Shown here: piece by piece, positions 26,997-36,553 of the stretch | Numbering within the stretch: position 1 is the stretch's first letter | Layout: every line of letters begins with the position of its first letter | Assembly: GCF_003290025.1 (NCBI RefSeq) | Contig: NZ_QNHG01000002.1 | Coordinates: 1,361,678-1,425,677, forward strand | Direction: 5' to 3' | Source of the DNA: Pseudogemmobacter bohemicus | Lineage (GTDB): Bacteria; Pseudomonadota; Alphaproteobacteria; Rhodobacterales; Rhodobacteraceae | Length of the DNA stretch: 64,000 bases | The notes under the pieces: generated by a model | The model's input: only the letters and a program-made list of their open reading frames with translations | Databases searched by the model: none | What the model was told of the DNA's origin: nothing | Translations under genes and position numbers: made by a program

Positions 26997-28691
26997 ATGA
27001 GCCAGGCACCAGCGACGGATCAGCGATTCATCCTTGATCACATCATTGATTTTGCAGAAATTTCCAGAACGGATCGCTTTACTGATGCCACGCCCGATAT
27101 GGTGACGGCTATTCTGGAAGGCGCGGCAAGACTGAGTGATGAGGTGGTGTCTGCGGTGAATCGCGACGGTGATCTGGTGCCGGCGCGGCTGGAAAACGGG
27201 GTGGTGCGGGCCTCGAAAGGGTTTGACCGCGCCTATAGGGCGATTGCTGAGGGCGGCTGGGTCGGGGTCTCGGCGGCAGCGGACTATGGCGGCATGGGGC
27301 TGCCGCATGTGCTGGCCACCTGCGTCAATGAGATGCTGGCCGGCGCCTGCCTCTCGTTGCAGCTGAAACCGCTGCTCAGCCAGGGCCAGATCGAGGCGCT
27401 GGAACATCATGCCCCGGAGGATCTGAAAGCGCTTTACCTGCCGAAGCTGATCTCCGGCGAGTGGTCGGGCACCATGAACCTGACCGAGCCCCAGGCGGGA
27501 TCGGATGTCGGCGCGCTGAGCACCCGTGCGGTGCCGGCCGATGATGGCAGCTACCGGATCAGCGGGCAGAAGATCTTCATCACCTGGGGCGATTCGGATC
27601 TGGTGCCGAATATCTGCCATCTGGTGCTGGCGCGGCTGCCGGATGCGGCGCCCGGGGTGAAGGGGATCTCGCTGTTCCTGGTGCCGAAATACATCCCCGA
27701 TGCGGCGGGGAACCCGGGCCTGGCCAACAGCCTGCGGGTGGTCAGCCTGGAGCATAAGCTTGGCATCCATGGCAGCCCGACCTGTGTGATGGAATTCGAC
27801 AATGCCACCGGCTGGATGATCGACGGGCCCGGCAGGGGCATGGCGGCCATGTTCACCATGATGAACAATGCCCGGCTTGGTGTGGGCATGCAGGGCGTCG
27901 GCGTGGCCGAGGCTGCGCTGCAAAAGGCGGTCGCCTTCGCGCAGGAGCGGGTTCAGGGAAAAACCCCCGATGGCAGCAAGGCGATCATCGGCCATGCCGA
28001 TGTGCGGCGGATGCTGGCCGAGGCGCGGGCGCAGGTTTTTGCCGCCCGGGTGATCGGCCTGTCCTGCGCGAAGGCCATCGACATGGCGAGCGCCACGGGT
28101 AAGGCCAGCTGGACCACCCGCGCGGCGCTGCTGACACCGATCGCCAAGGCCTTCGGCACCGATACCGGTATCGAGGTCGCGGATACCTGTATCCAGGTCC
28201 ATGGCGGTATGGGGTTCATCGAGGAGACCGGCGCCGCGCAATATCTGCGCGATGCACGGATCACTGCGATTTATGAAGGCACCAACGGCATCCAGGCGAT
28301 GGATCTGGTCGGGCGCAAATTTGCGGATGATGGCGCGGCGGCGCTGACGCTGATCGGCGAGATCGGTCTTGCGGCGGGGGCTGCGATGGGGCGTCTTCCC
28401 GATCTTGCGACGGCGGTGGCCAATGCGGCCGGAGCGCTGGAAGACGCGACCGGCGAGATGCTTGCGATGGAGATGAACGACCGCTTTGCCGGCGCGGTGC
28501 CCTATCTGCGAGCCTTCGCGCTGGTGCTGGGGGCCGACGCGCATCTGCGGGCGGCGCTGGCCGATCCGGGCCGGTTGCCGCTGGCAAAGGTGATGATCCT
28601 GCGTCTGTTGCCGGCCTGTCGCGGGCTGCTTGACACAGCCACCGCCGGGGCGGCGGGGCTATATGCGGTGCCGGTTGAGGCCCTGGGCTGA
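26997..28691 (+). CDS. Acyl-CoA dehydrogenase (long form with C-terminal domain)
   Basis: FAD enzyme that oxidises an acyl-CoA to the enoyl-CoA. The 564-residue protein has the N-terminal extension of long-form dehydrogenases (about residues 1-35), MNLTEPQAGSDVG near 160, KIFITWGDSD near 190, and IQVHGGMGFIEE followed by YEGTNGIQAMD near 420-430, with the likely catalytic Glu in YEGT. An extra C-terminal domain follows. This is the DmdC/FadE-like class, but substrate length or type (including methylthio-acyl-CoA) cannot be inferred. A GntR regulator gene converges on it. Confidence 0.88.
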   Translation: MSQAPATDQRFILDHIIDFAEISRTDRFTDATPDMVTAILEGAARLSDEVVSAVNRDGDLVPARLENGVVRASKGFDRAYRAIAEGGWVGVSAAADYGGMGLPHVLATCVNEMLAGACLSLQLKPLLSQGQIEALEHHAPEDLKALYLPKLISGEWSGTMNLTEPQAGSDVGALSTRAVPADDGSYRISGQKIFITWGDSDLVPNICHLVLARLPDAAPGVKGISLFLVPKYIPDAAGNPGLANSLRVVSLEHKLGIHGSPTCVMEFDNATGWMIDGPGRGMAAMFTMMNNARLGVGMQGVGVAEAALQKAVAFAQERVQGKTPDGSKAIIGHADVRRMLAEARAQVFAARVIGLSCAKAIDMASATGKASWTTRAALLTPIAKAFGTDTGIEVADTCIQVHGGMGFIEETGAAQYLRDARITAIYEGTNGIQAMDLVGRKFADDGAAALTLIGEIGLAAGAAMGRLPDLATAVANAAGALEDATGEMLAMEMNDRFAGAVPYLRAFALVLGADAHLRAALADPGRLPLAKVMILRLLPACRGLLDTATAGAAGLYAVPVEALG

Positions 28692-28733
28692 ACCCCTGAA
28701 CTGAACTCCGGGGGCTGAACCTTGGCCCGGACC

Positions 28734-29399
28734 TTATCCCGCGAGGTGGCGCAGCCCCTGGGTGACATCGGTTCTGACCGCCAGCCGCAGCCCGGGCTCG
28801 TCGCCGGCTTTCAGCGCCGAGAGGATCATCCGGTGATAGGGTGGCGCCTCGCGCCGCCTCAGCCGCGCATAAAGCGCCCGCATCGTGGGGCCAAGCTGCA
28901 GCCAGACCGTCTCGCACATGGCAAGCATCGCCGGAGCCTGGGCGCGCAGGTAAAGTGTGCGGTGGAATTCCAGATTGGTCCGCACATAAGCCACCGCATC
29001 CTGCCGCGCGACGGCCTCGGCATTGGCGGTATTGATCGCCGCCAGCCGTTCGATCAGCGCGAAATGGGCGCGGGGCAGCGCGCGGGCGGCCAGTTCCGGC
29101 TCCAGCATGGCGCGGATCGCGGCCAGTTCCTCGATCCGCTCGGGTGTCAGCTCGGGCGTCGAGACGCGGCCCGAGGACGACAAAGTCAGCGCGCCCTCGG
29201 CCACCAGCCGGCGCAAAGCCTCGCGCGCGGGGGTCATCGAGACGCCGAATTCCTTGCCAAGACCGCGCAAGGTCAGCGCCTGGCCCGGCGCCAGTTCGCC
29301 ATGCATCACCTGCTGGCGCAGGATGCGGTAAAGCCTTTCATGCGCGGCGGCATTGGGGTCTGGCGGGCGGGGGCCGGCGGGTATGATCATGGCTGGCAT
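28734..29399 (-). CDS. GntR-family regulator (FCD type)
   Basis: A 221-residue regulator. The winged helix is at about residues 22-85 (LAPGQALTLRGLGKEFGVSM then TPAREALRRLVAEGAL), followed by an all-helical FCD ligand domain with the metal/ligand-site pattern NLEFHRTLY near 145. It converges on the acyl-CoA dehydrogenase gene, so control of that gene is possible but not shown. Start uncertain between residues 1 and 4. Confidence 0.85.
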   Translation of the reverse strand: MPAMIIPAGPRPPDPNAAAHERLYRILRQQVMHGELAPGQALTLRGLGKEFGVSMTPAREALRRLVAEGALTLSSSGRVSTPELTPERIEELAAIRAMLEPELAARALPRAHFALIERLAAINTANAEAVARQDAVAYVRTNLEFHRTLYLRAQAPAMLAMCETVWLQLGPTMRALYARLRRREAPPYHRMILSALKAGDEPGLRLAVRTDVTQGLRHLAG

Positions 29400-29423
29400 C
29401 GGAACATTCCTGACAGGGCGCGG

Positions 29424-30116
29424 TCAAGCCTGGAAGCTGTAGCGGTGCAGCGCCTGGCCCTCACGTTTCAGCCAGTCGCGCTCGGCCTTCCAGCCGGGGC
29501 GGATGCGGCTGACCACGGCCCAGAAATCGGCCGAGTGATTCATCTCGACCAGATGCGCCACTTCATGGGCGGCGACGTAATCCAGCACCGGCTGCGGCGC
29601 CATTGCAAGGCGCCAGGAATACATCAGCGTGCCGTCATGGCTGCACGACCCCCAACGCGAGCGGGTGTCGCGCAGCACCAGCCGGGCATAGCCGCGCCCG
29701 ACGAGGCCCGCATAATGGGTCGAACTATAGGCCAGCCGGTCCCGCGCCAGCGCCTTGAGCCAGGCCGCCACCTTTGCCCCCGCCTGGTCGGCGCGCCCCG
29801 GCACCAGCAGCATATCGCCCTCGGCCCGCACGCCGCGCCCCTCATAGGCGGTGATTCGCATCATCCGTCCCAGCACCGGCAGCTCGGAGCCATGGCCAAC
29901 CGTGGCCATTCGCGCCATCGGCATCGAGGCCAGCACATTCCTGAGCCAGCCTTCCTGATCCTTCAGGAAGTTCAGCGCATCGCGGTCTTTGGCACGCGGC
30001 GGCAGCGTCAGCGTCACCTTACCATCAAGCCGCGAGACACGCAGGGAAAACCGCTTCGCCCGGGCCGAGCGGCGCAAATTGATCTCGACCGGCGGCGGTC
30101 CGGGCAGCAACAGCAT
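29424..30116 (-). CDS. YgjP-like metallopeptidase (DUF45/M48 type)
   Basis: A 230-residue zinc-protease-fold protein. The zinc motif is HEVAHLVEMNH (about residues 184-194), and upstream is the family signature RSRWGSCSHDGTLMYSWRL (about 152-170). Probably cytoplasmic; no signal peptide. ATG at 30116 begins the conserved MLLLPGPPPVEINLRRSARA; the much longer open frame upstream overlaps the divergent TIGR02300 gene and is not coding. Physiological substrate unknown. Confidence 0.87.
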   Translation of the reverse strand: MLLLPGPPPVEINLRRSARAKRFSLRVSRLDGKVTLTLPPRAKDRDALNFLKDQEGWLRNVLASMPMARMATVGHGSELPVLGRMMRITAYEGRGVRAEGDMLLVPGRADQAGAKVAAWLKALARDRLAYSSTHYAGLVGRGYARLVLRDTRSRWGSCSHDGTLMYSWRLAMAPQPVLDYVAAHEVAHLVEMNHSADFWAVVSRIRPGWKAERDWLKREGQALHRYSFQA

Positions 30117-30284
30117 CAAATTCTCGTTCCGGTTGCCTGTTTTCCTGTGCCGCCCCGCTTGATTCCGCGCCGGCAAAGGCGCATCTGACGGCTCATGCGA
30201 AAGGCTTTGACAGTCGCCCCGGCCTGTGGCAAGGGGCGGCGTTCGGATTACCCTGTCAGCAGGGCGAAAGTGAAGGGACAACCC

Positions 30285-30620
30285 ATGGCCAAGGAAGACT
30301 GGGGCACCAAGCGTCTGTGCCCGACGACCGGAAAGCGGTTCTACGATCTGAACCGGACGCCGGTGGTCAGCCCCTATACCGGCGAGGTTGTGGATATCGA
30401 ATCGGCGCGGCGCAAGCTGGCGGCCGCCGTGATCTCGCGCGTCTTGCCCGAGAAGGACGATGAGGTTCTGGTCGACGATCTCGAAGCCGAAGAAGATCTG
30501 CTGGAAACGGCGGAAGGCAATGACGACGATCTCGACGATGATCTGCTCGAAGACGACGCCGATGACAATGTCTCGCTCGACGATCTGGCCGATGTGGCCG
30601 GCGATGACGAAGAGGGCTGA
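30285..30620 (+). CDS. TIGR02300 / FYDLN-acid family protein
   Basis: A 111-residue protein found in alphaproteobacteria. The N-terminus MAKEDWGTKRLCPTTGKRFY then DLNRTPVVSPYTGE carries the FYDLN motif; the last 50 residues are almost all Asp, Glu and Leu (very acidic tail). No function is known. ATG at 30285 follows a GAAGGGA ribosome binding site; the longer frame is rejected. Ends with a strong terminator. Confidence 0.93.
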   Translation: MAKEDWGTKRLCPTTGKRFYDLNRTPVVSPYTGEVVDIESARRKLAAAVISRVLPEKDDEVLVDDLEAEEDLLETAEGNDDDLDDDLLEDDADDNVSLDDLADVAGDDEEG

Positions 30621-30663
30621 GGGCGGCCTGCCTGCCATGCAGGCCAGTGCTTTGTGAAACCGG

Positions 30664-30694
30664 AAAAAGGCCCGCCTCTGGCGGGTCTTTTTTT
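30664..30694 (+). terminator. Rho-independent terminator after TIGR02300 gene
   Basis: CCCGCC-TCT-GGCGGG stem extended by G-T, G-C and A-T pairs on the flanking AAAAAGG/TCTTTT, followed by seven T. It lies 44 bases past the stop at 30620 on the plus strand. Confidence 0.9.
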
Positions 30695-30699
30695 GGCGA

Positions 30700-31512
30700 T
30701 TCTGTATTTGGCACATCGGCACTCCGAGCCGTGCCGACTGTCGCCGCGAAGGAGCGCCCGGTTGTGCGACGCCGTTTCAGAGCGGGGTTCTCATGCCTGC
30801 GCCTTTGGGCATTCGCTGAACCGGTCTTCGTCGTCTGGACCGATTTCCGGGGGTGGCTTCGCGGAAACGTTCGAAATGGGGGGGCCGTCTTCCATGCGGT
30901 GCTGACCGCGCTGCGCAGTTCCCGGAACACGGGCGGCGATCGGGGGCAGACTGCTCCAGGGCATCGGGCGCGAATCCCGGGCGAGATGTCTGGCGTTCCG
31001 GCCATCCGGTGATCCGCGCGTGAGGGTGTCGATGACGCCAGCGGAGGGCTTGCCCGTCTTTGGTTCGGAACATCGCCCGAAAAGACACACTGCCCCCGGG
31101 CTGCGGGCTGAACTATGCCCGGTGGTTCTTCTTTGCCGATCTTCGCGGATATCGGGAGGGTCCGCCACCAATGCGCATTGCGCTGCCCCTTATTGTCGAG
31201 GCACCGCAGGGGGCTTTCGCGCCTATCGGGAAAACCCCCGCGTCATCTTGCAATCGGTCTCAGCGACCGGAGCCTCCGGAAAACCCGGAGCGGTTCAAAT
31301 CGGGGCGGGCGCTGCACCTGGACAGGCAGGCATAAAGGGGGAGGGCGCCATGTCGATAAGGGGCCGCAGGTCGCAACGGATCACAGCAGCGATCACCCCG
31401 GCATGGATCCGGCGGTTTTACAGCCACACGGTTCAGTCAAAAAATGGTTGCTGGAACCGTGTCGGCTTGTCCTGCGGGGCGGCGCGCGCGTGCCCCCCAG
31501 GGGCACGGGTCA
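30700..31512. other. Gene-free stretch between TIGR02300 and ispE
   Basis: About 0.8 kb with no supported gene on either strand. Its texture (open but unrecognisable frames, high local GC) resembles the transposase graveyard at 21-22.8 kb. One minus-strand phrase, PSAGVIDTL, weakly recalls an IS5-type PSAGVIDSQS motif. I do not call an element here. No tRNA was found. Confidence 0.45.
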
Positions 31513-32415
31513 TCAGGGCGCCTGGGCTTTGCCCTGCGCGCTCAGGATCGGGCCGGCTTTGGCCCACCAGGCGGGATTGGCCTTTGCCACCAGGGGCAGG
31601 GCGGCGGCGGCGGCCGTTTCATCTGCAAAAAGCGCGAAGCAGGTGGCGCCGGAGCCCGACATCCGCGCCATCAGGGCGCCGGGAAGCCTGGCCAGAACCG
31701 CAAGTACAGTGCCGATTGCCGGGGCGATCTCGCGCGCGGGCGGCTCCAGATCATTGCGCTGCCCGCGCGCCCAGGCGGCCAGTGCGGCGATATTGGGCCA
31801 GGAGGGCAGCACATCCGGCATGGCCGGGTTGTCGCGCTGTGCGAGGGCGCGGAAGACTGCCGGCGTGGGCACCTCAACGCCCGGATTGACGAGGAGGATA
31901 CCCCCCGAAGGAAAACCGGCCAGCGGCTCGACGATCTCGCCAATGCCGCGCATCCGGGCTGGGCCGGGGTTCAGGCAGACCGGCACATCGGCGCCGAGCC
32001 CGGCCGCGAGGCGGGCGATCTCTGCCGCATCGGGGCGCGTGCCGGCAAGCCGCAAGGTCGCGCGGATCGCCGCTGCGGCATCGCTTGATCCGCCGCCGAT
32101 ACCGGAAGCCGGCGGCAGGTGCTTTTCCAGCCGGAACGCCAGCGGCAGGTCGGGCATGACCACCCGGGCGGCGCGCAGCACAAGGTTGTCTTCGCCCTGA
32201 GGCAGCGCCGGTCCGAACGGCCCGGCAAGGCTCAGCAACGGCGTGGCTGCGACGCGTGCCTCAAGCCAGTCGCCGATGCCGGCAAAGACCACGAGGCTGT
32301 CGAGCAGATGGTAGCCATCCGCCCGCTGCCCGGTGACATGCAGGCAGAGATTGACCTTTGCAGGCGCGAATTCGCGGATGGGATCAGTCTTCGGCAGGGT
32401 TGTCCCCCGTCGCAC
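31513..32415 (-). CDS. ispE: 4-diphosphocytidyl-2-C-methyl-D-erythritol kinase
   Basis: GHMP kinase of the non-mevalonate isoprenoid pathway. The 300-residue protein shows FAPAKVNLCLHVTGQRADGY at its N-terminus, the ATP loop PPASGIGGGSSDAAAA (about residue 100), and MSGSGATCFALF near 265. No ATG is near the conserved N-terminus; GTG at 32415 (or GTG at 32430) is the best start, inside the 3' end of the TPR gene, which overlaps by 32 bases. The two GTG codons sit in a 15-base tandem repeat (32406-32435). Translation is probably coupled to the TPR gene. Confidence 0.9.
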   Translation of the reverse strand: MRRGTTLPKTDPIREFAPAKVNLCLHVTGQRADGYHLLDSLVVFAGIGDWLEARVAATPLLSLAGPFGPALPQGEDNLVLRAARVVMPDLPLAFRLEKHLPPASGIGGGSSDAAAAIRATLRLAGTRPDAAEIARLAAGLGADVPVCLNPGPARMRGIGEIVEPLAGFPSGGILLVNPGVEVPTPAVFRALAQRDNPAMPDVLPSWPNIAALAAWARGQRNDLEPPAREIAPAIGTVLAVLARLPGALMARMSGSGATCFALFADETAAAAALPLVAKANPAWWAKAGPILSAQGKAQAP

Positions 32416-34264
32416 CGCCCCCCGTCGCACCGCCGCCTGTCCCCGCATCGGTGGCCCCTTCATCGCTGCCATTGCCGGAAGGGGCAACTTCCGGGACAGC
32501 GGGCGGCCGGGGCACGATACCCTTCGTCGCCTCATCCGCCATCACCGCATCAAGCCCGACTTCAAGCTTGCGGCGGATGCGGGTCGCGTCCTTCTCCTCG
32601 GGGCCGTAAGACATCGCCCTATGCCACTGGAATTCGGCCTCGCGCTTGCGGCCGATCATCCAGTAGACATCGCCCAGGTGATCGGTGATCACGGGCTCCA
32701 CCGGTTCCAGCAGCGAGGCCTGTTCCATCGGTTTCAGCGCCTCTTCATAGCGGCCCAGCGTGAAATAGGCCCAGGCGAGACTGTCGAGGATCATGCCGGA
32801 ATCGGGCGCTCCCGCCACCGCCTGCTCGATCAGCGCCAGCGCCTCATCAAGGTTCTGCCGCCGCTCGATCAGGCTGTAGCCAAGATAGTTCAGCACCTCG
32901 GGCTGGCCGGGATTGATCACCAGCGCCTGGCGGAAATCGCGATCGGCCTCGGGGAACAGTCCCTGGCGCTCCGCCGTGATGCCGCGGCTGAAATAAAGCA
33001 CCCAGGCCCCGCGCGGCGCCGGTTCGGGCAGCAGTTTCACCGCCGCATCATAGGTGGTCTTTGCCTCGGCCCAGCGTTCCTCGCGCCGCAGCATATCGCC
33101 AAGCGCGGCCTGGACGACCATCATATCGCCATGGGTCCGGGTCAGGGATTTCAGCGATTCGATGGCGGCTTCCTTGCGGCCGGCGGCGTAAAGCGCATTG
33201 GCGCGGCCAAGCTGCGCATCATACCAGGAGGGGTGGTCGGGCGAGAAGGCGTTATAGGCCTCTTCCGCGAGATCATATTCGCCCAGCTCTTCCAGCATGG
33301 CGGCGCCCAGCAGGATCGCATCATCATGGTCGGGCTTCAGCGCCACCGCGATACGGCAATTCAGCTGCACGAAAGCCGGTTCCGCCTCACCGCTGAGCAG
33401 GGTGGCCAGTGACCAGAACACCTCGGCCATGCCCTCGCGGGCGTCCTTGATGGTATCAAAAGGGATGGTCTCGCCGGCGGCCAGCCGGGCGCGCAGCTCG
33501 GCGGCCAGCGGCTCGGGGGTATTGCCCCAGGTCCTGTCGATCAGCGCGATGGCATCCTGGTTGCGCTCCAGCTGCGAGAGGATCTGGACATGCGCCAGCA
33601 CGCCGCGCCGGTTCAGCCCAAGGCCGGGGCTGGACAGCGCCTTGTCGGCGCCCTCGAAATCGCCCGCGAGCGCCAGCGCCAGCGCCTTGTGATAGATACC
33701 ATGCGCCTCAAGGCCGCGCCGTTTGGAGATCTCGTCGAATTCGCTCAGCGCCTCGGTCATGCGGCCCTGGCCGATATCGGCCCAGGCGCGGGCAAGCCCA
33801 TCGACCAGCGGCCCGATGGATTGCCCCGATTCCAGCGCCGCATTGACGGCGGCGAAATCGCCATTCAGCGCGTCGCGGCTGATCTGAGCCAGATCGGCCA
33901 GCTGGCCGGGTTGCTCGCCATCGGTCATCAGCGCGTGGCGACGGTCGGCGATTACGGCGGCATCGGCGATGTTGCCGAGGCTGAGCAGAGAAAAGATCGC
34001 GCCATCCATCAGCAGCGGATTGTCGGGATCCTTGCTGAGCGCCTGGGTGAACCAGGCCGAGGCGGCGCGGAAATCGCCGGCGGTTTCGGCATTGCGGGCG
34101 GCGAGGAAGGCGCCGGAATCGATGGTGGCCCCGGCTGTGGTGTCGGCGGGCGCGTCAGACCCGGTCTGGGCCTGCGGCGTGGGCGTCTCTTGCGCCGAAA
34201 GCGGCATCAGCCCTGCCAGCGTCAGGCCAAGCGCCGTGGTCAGCGTGAGGAGAGAACGGATCAT
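32384..34264 (-). CDS. Exported tetratricopeptide-repeat protein
   Basis: A 626-residue protein with a signal peptide (MIRSLLTLTTALGLTLAGLM then PLSA) and many TPR units through about residues 50-580. Clear repeat blocks include PDSGMILDSLAWAYFTLGRY and PGQPEVLNYLGYSLIERRQN. The C-terminal tail is low-complexity Gly/Ala/Thr/Asp. Probably periplasmic, perhaps a scaffold for envelope assembly. It sits between etfQO and ispE, an order I recall from other Rhodobacteraceae, and overlaps ispE. Partner unknown. Confidence 0.85.
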   Translation of the reverse strand: MIRSLLTLTTALGLTLAGLMPLSAQETPTPQAQTGSDAPADTTAGATIDSGAFLAARNAETAGDFRAASAWFTQALSKDPDNPLLMDGAIFSLLSLGNIADAAVIADRRHALMTDGEQPGQLADLAQISRDALNGDFAAVNAALESGQSIGPLVDGLARAWADIGQGRMTEALSEFDEISKRRGLEAHGIYHKALALALAGDFEGADKALSSPGLGLNRRGVLAHVQILSQLERNQDAIALIDRTWGNTPEPLAAELRARLAAGETIPFDTIKDAREGMAEVFWSLATLLSGEAEPAFVQLNCRIAVALKPDHDDAILLGAAMLEELGEYDLAEEAYNAFSPDHPSWYDAQLGRANALYAAGRKEAAIESLKSLTRTHGDMMVVQAALGDMLRREERWAEAKTTYDAAVKLLPEPAPRGAWVLYFSRGITAERQGLFPEADRDFRQALVINPGQPEVLNYLGYSLIERRQNLDEALALIEQAVAGAPDSGMILDSLAWAYFTLGRYEEALKPMEQASLLEPVEPVITDHLGDVYWMIGRKREAEFQWHRAMSYGPEEKDATRIRRKLEVGLDAVMADEATKGIVPRPPAVPEVAPSGNGSDEGATDAGTGGGATGGGATGDNPAED

Positions 34265-34445
34265 TGCGGAATTACCCCCTGGACTGCCTCAGGCGAGGTG
34301 CCCCGCCGCCGGTCTGTCTGACGCAGCCGGTTTCCCCGCGAAGCTAACGCCCCGTTTTGCCGCGCGCAATGCGGGGCGCAGCGGATCGGGGTGGGGATTT
34401 AGCGCTCTGGCACTGCTGCGGGCTGAACTTCTCGTGAGAGGAGGC

Positions 34446-34904
34446 TTATCGGGTGCATTGGGTGACGAGGCCCATCAGCGCCACGCAGAGGATACCGATC
34501 CCGATGGCGCGACCCATGGCGGCTGGGTCGCGCCAGAACGGGTTCTGCTACAGCCGGCAGGGCGGATGGGTCTTGTTCCAGGTGCCTGCTGCGGCGGCCG
34601 CGACAGGATCCTGCAGCGAAATCGGGAAAAAGGGCTGTGCGGCACCGGTTTCGGGATCAACAGCGCGCCAACGCCTGCGGCAGAGGCGGCTCATCGGCGC
34701 CGTAGTAAAGCCATGGGCGAGCCCGGTCAGATCGACACCGAACGTCTCTGCGAAGCCCTGGATCACCTCGTTGCCGTCATCGCCCTCACAGCGCAGCGAG
34801 CCGAAGATAACCCCTGGATCGAAGACATCGCCCCAGGCTATCTGCGGCTGCAACCAGGCGGGAATCTGTGCCTCGCCTGGTGTCTTCTGCCCGGTTTCCA
34901 TCAC
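34446..34904 (-). pseudogene. Small DUF1493-like gene with internal stop
   Basis: Reads from a GTG at 34904 (or ATG at 34901, overlapping the etfQO stop) as METGQKTPGEAQIPAWLQPQ then GDDGNEVIQGFAETFGVDLTG, which resembles DUF1493 (recalled). It reaches a TAG at 34550-34548. The same frame goes on beyond the stop as QNPFWRDPAAMGRAIGIGIL then CVALMGLVTQCTR, a plausible C-terminal membrane helix, to TAA at 34446. A stretch in another frame near 34700 (WLYYGADEPPLP) suggests one or two more shifts. Function unknown; it may also be a real short protein that ends at the TAG. Confidence 0.45.
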
Positions 34905-36553
34905 ATATTCGGATAGTTCGGCCCGCCGCCGCCCATTGGCGTGGTCCAGTTGATGTTTTGCGACGGATCTTTGATGTCACAGGTTTTGCAATGGACACAG
35001 TTCTGGAAATTGATGCGGAAGCTTGCCTCATTGCCTTCGCCCAGCACCTCATAGACGCCGGCCGGGCAATAGCGCTGTGCCGGTTCGTCATAGTCGGGCA
35101 GGTTGACGCGGATCGGGATGGTCGGATCCTTCAGCCTGAGATGGGCGGGCTGGTTCTCGTCATGGTTGGTGAAGCTGTAGGAGACATTGGTGAGCCGGTC
35201 GAAGGAGAGAACACCATCCGGTTTCGGATAGTCGATCTTTTTGTAATCTTTGGCCTTCCCGGTCGCCGCCGCATCGGTTTTGCCATGTTTCAGCGTGCCG
35301 AAGAACGAGAAGCCGAGCGTATTGGTCCAGAGGTCGACCCCGCCCAGCATCAGGCTGGCGGTGAGGCCCCATTTCGACCAGATCGGTTTCATATTGCGGA
35401 CCTTTTTCAGGTCTTTGCCAATGGCGCCGGCCCGCACCTCCGTCTCGTAATCGGTCAGCTCATCGCCCTGGCGCCCCGCCTTGATCGCCGCATAAGCGGC
35501 TTCCGCGGCGGCTTTTCCTGAAAGCATCGCGTTGTGGTTGCCCTTGATCCGGGGCACATTGACCAGCCCTGCCGAGCAGCCCAGCAGCGCCACGCCCGGC
35601 GCCACCATTTTCGGGATCGACTGCCAGCCACCCTCGGAAATCGCGCGCGCGCCGTAGGCCACGCGTTTGCCGCCTTTCAGCAGTTCCGCCACCATTGGGT
35701 GATGCTTGAACCGCTGGAATTCCATATAGGGGTAGAGATGGGGGTTCTTGTAGTTCAGGTGAACCACAAAGCCGACATAGACCTGATTGTTTTCAAGGTG
35801 GTAGATGAAGGACCCGCCGCCCGCATTGCCGCCCAGCGGCCAGCCCATCGTATGGGTGACAGTGCCCTGGCGGTGTTTCTCGGGGTCGATTTCCCAGATC
35901 TCTTTCATGCCGAGCCCGAATTTCTGCGGGCAATGGCCTTCGGAGAGGTTGAATTTCTGGATCACTTCCTTGGCGAGGCTTCCGCGCACACCTTCCGAGA
36001 GGAAGACATATTTGCCGCGCAGCTCCATCCCCGGCTCGTAAGCCGGGCCGGGCTCGGCAGTTTCCGGGTCAAGGCCGAATTCGCCCGCCACCACGCCGGC
36101 GACGATCTTGCCATCTTCCGACCAGACCAGCTGCGAGCAGGCCATGCCGGGGAAGATCTCGACGCCAAGCCCCTCGGCCACGCCTGCCAGCCAGCGGCAG
36201 ACATTCGCCATCGAGACGATGTAATTGCCGTGATTGTTCATCAAAGGCGGCATCGGGAAATTCGGCACCCGGATCTTGCCGGCCGGGCCGAGGATGTAGA
36301 AATTGTCCTCTTTCACCGGCACTTTGACGGGCGCATCCATAGTGCGCCAGTCGGGCAGCAGCGCATCCAGACCTGACGGGTCCAGCACTGCACCCGAGAG
36401 GATATGCGCCCCGACCTCGGAGCCCTTTTCCAGTACCACCACGCTCAGATCAGGGTCGAGCTGCTTCAGACGGATCGCGGCCGAGAGGCCCGAAGGCCCT
36501 GCACCCACGATCACAACGTCATATTCCATCGACTCGCGGGTGAATTCGGTCAT
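34901..36553 (-). CDS. Electron-transfer flavoprotein:ubiquinone oxidoreductase
   Basis: Inner-membrane enzyme that passes electrons from ETF (acyl-CoA and amine dehydrogenases) to ubiquinone. The 550-residue protein shows the N-terminal FAD loop VVIVGAGPSGLSAAIRLKQL (about residues 10-30), the conserved core, and a C-terminal 4Fe-4S motif CVHCKTCDIKDP with an upstream CPAGVYEV. It can serve the acyl-CoA dehydrogenase at 27-28.7 kb. Divergent from greA, with about 320 bases between. Confidence 0.95.
   Translation of the reverse strand: MTEFTRESMEYDVVIVGAGPSGLSAAIRLKQLDPDLSVVVLEKGSEVGAHILSGAVLDPSGLDALLPDWRTMDAPVKVPVKEDNFYILGPAGKIRVPNFPMPPLMNNHGNYIVSMANVCRWLAGVAEGLGVEIFPGMACSQLVWSEDGKIVAGVVAGEFGLDPETAEPGPAYEPGMELRGKYVFLSEGVRGSLAKEVIQKFNLSEGHCPQKFGLGMKEIWEIDPEKHRQGTVTHTMGWPLGGNAGGGSFIYHLENNQVYVGFVVHLNYKNPHLYPYMEFQRFKHHPMVAELLKGGKRVAYGARAISEGGWQSIPKMVAPGVALLGCSAGLVNVPRIKGNHNAMLSGKAAAEAAYAAIKAGRQGDELTDYETEVRAGAIGKDLKKVRNMKPIWSKWGLTASLMLGGVDLWTNTLGFSFFGTLKHGKTDAAATGKAKDYKKIDYPKPDGVLSFDRLTNVSYSFTNHDENQPAHLRLKDPTIPIRVNLPDYDEPAQRYCPAGVYEVLGEGNEASFRINFQNCVHCKTCDIKDPSQNINWTTPMGGGGPNYPNM

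Noticed and set aside
31290..31310. GGTTCAAATC, like a tRNA T-loop
   Set aside because: The flanking bases do not form a five-pair T stem, and no acceptor or anticodon stem can be drawn around it.
30700..31500. Possible IS5 transposase remnant
   Set aside because: Only one short phrase (PSAGVIDTL) resembles a transposase motif; no ordered set of motifs could be joined as at 21-22.8 kb.
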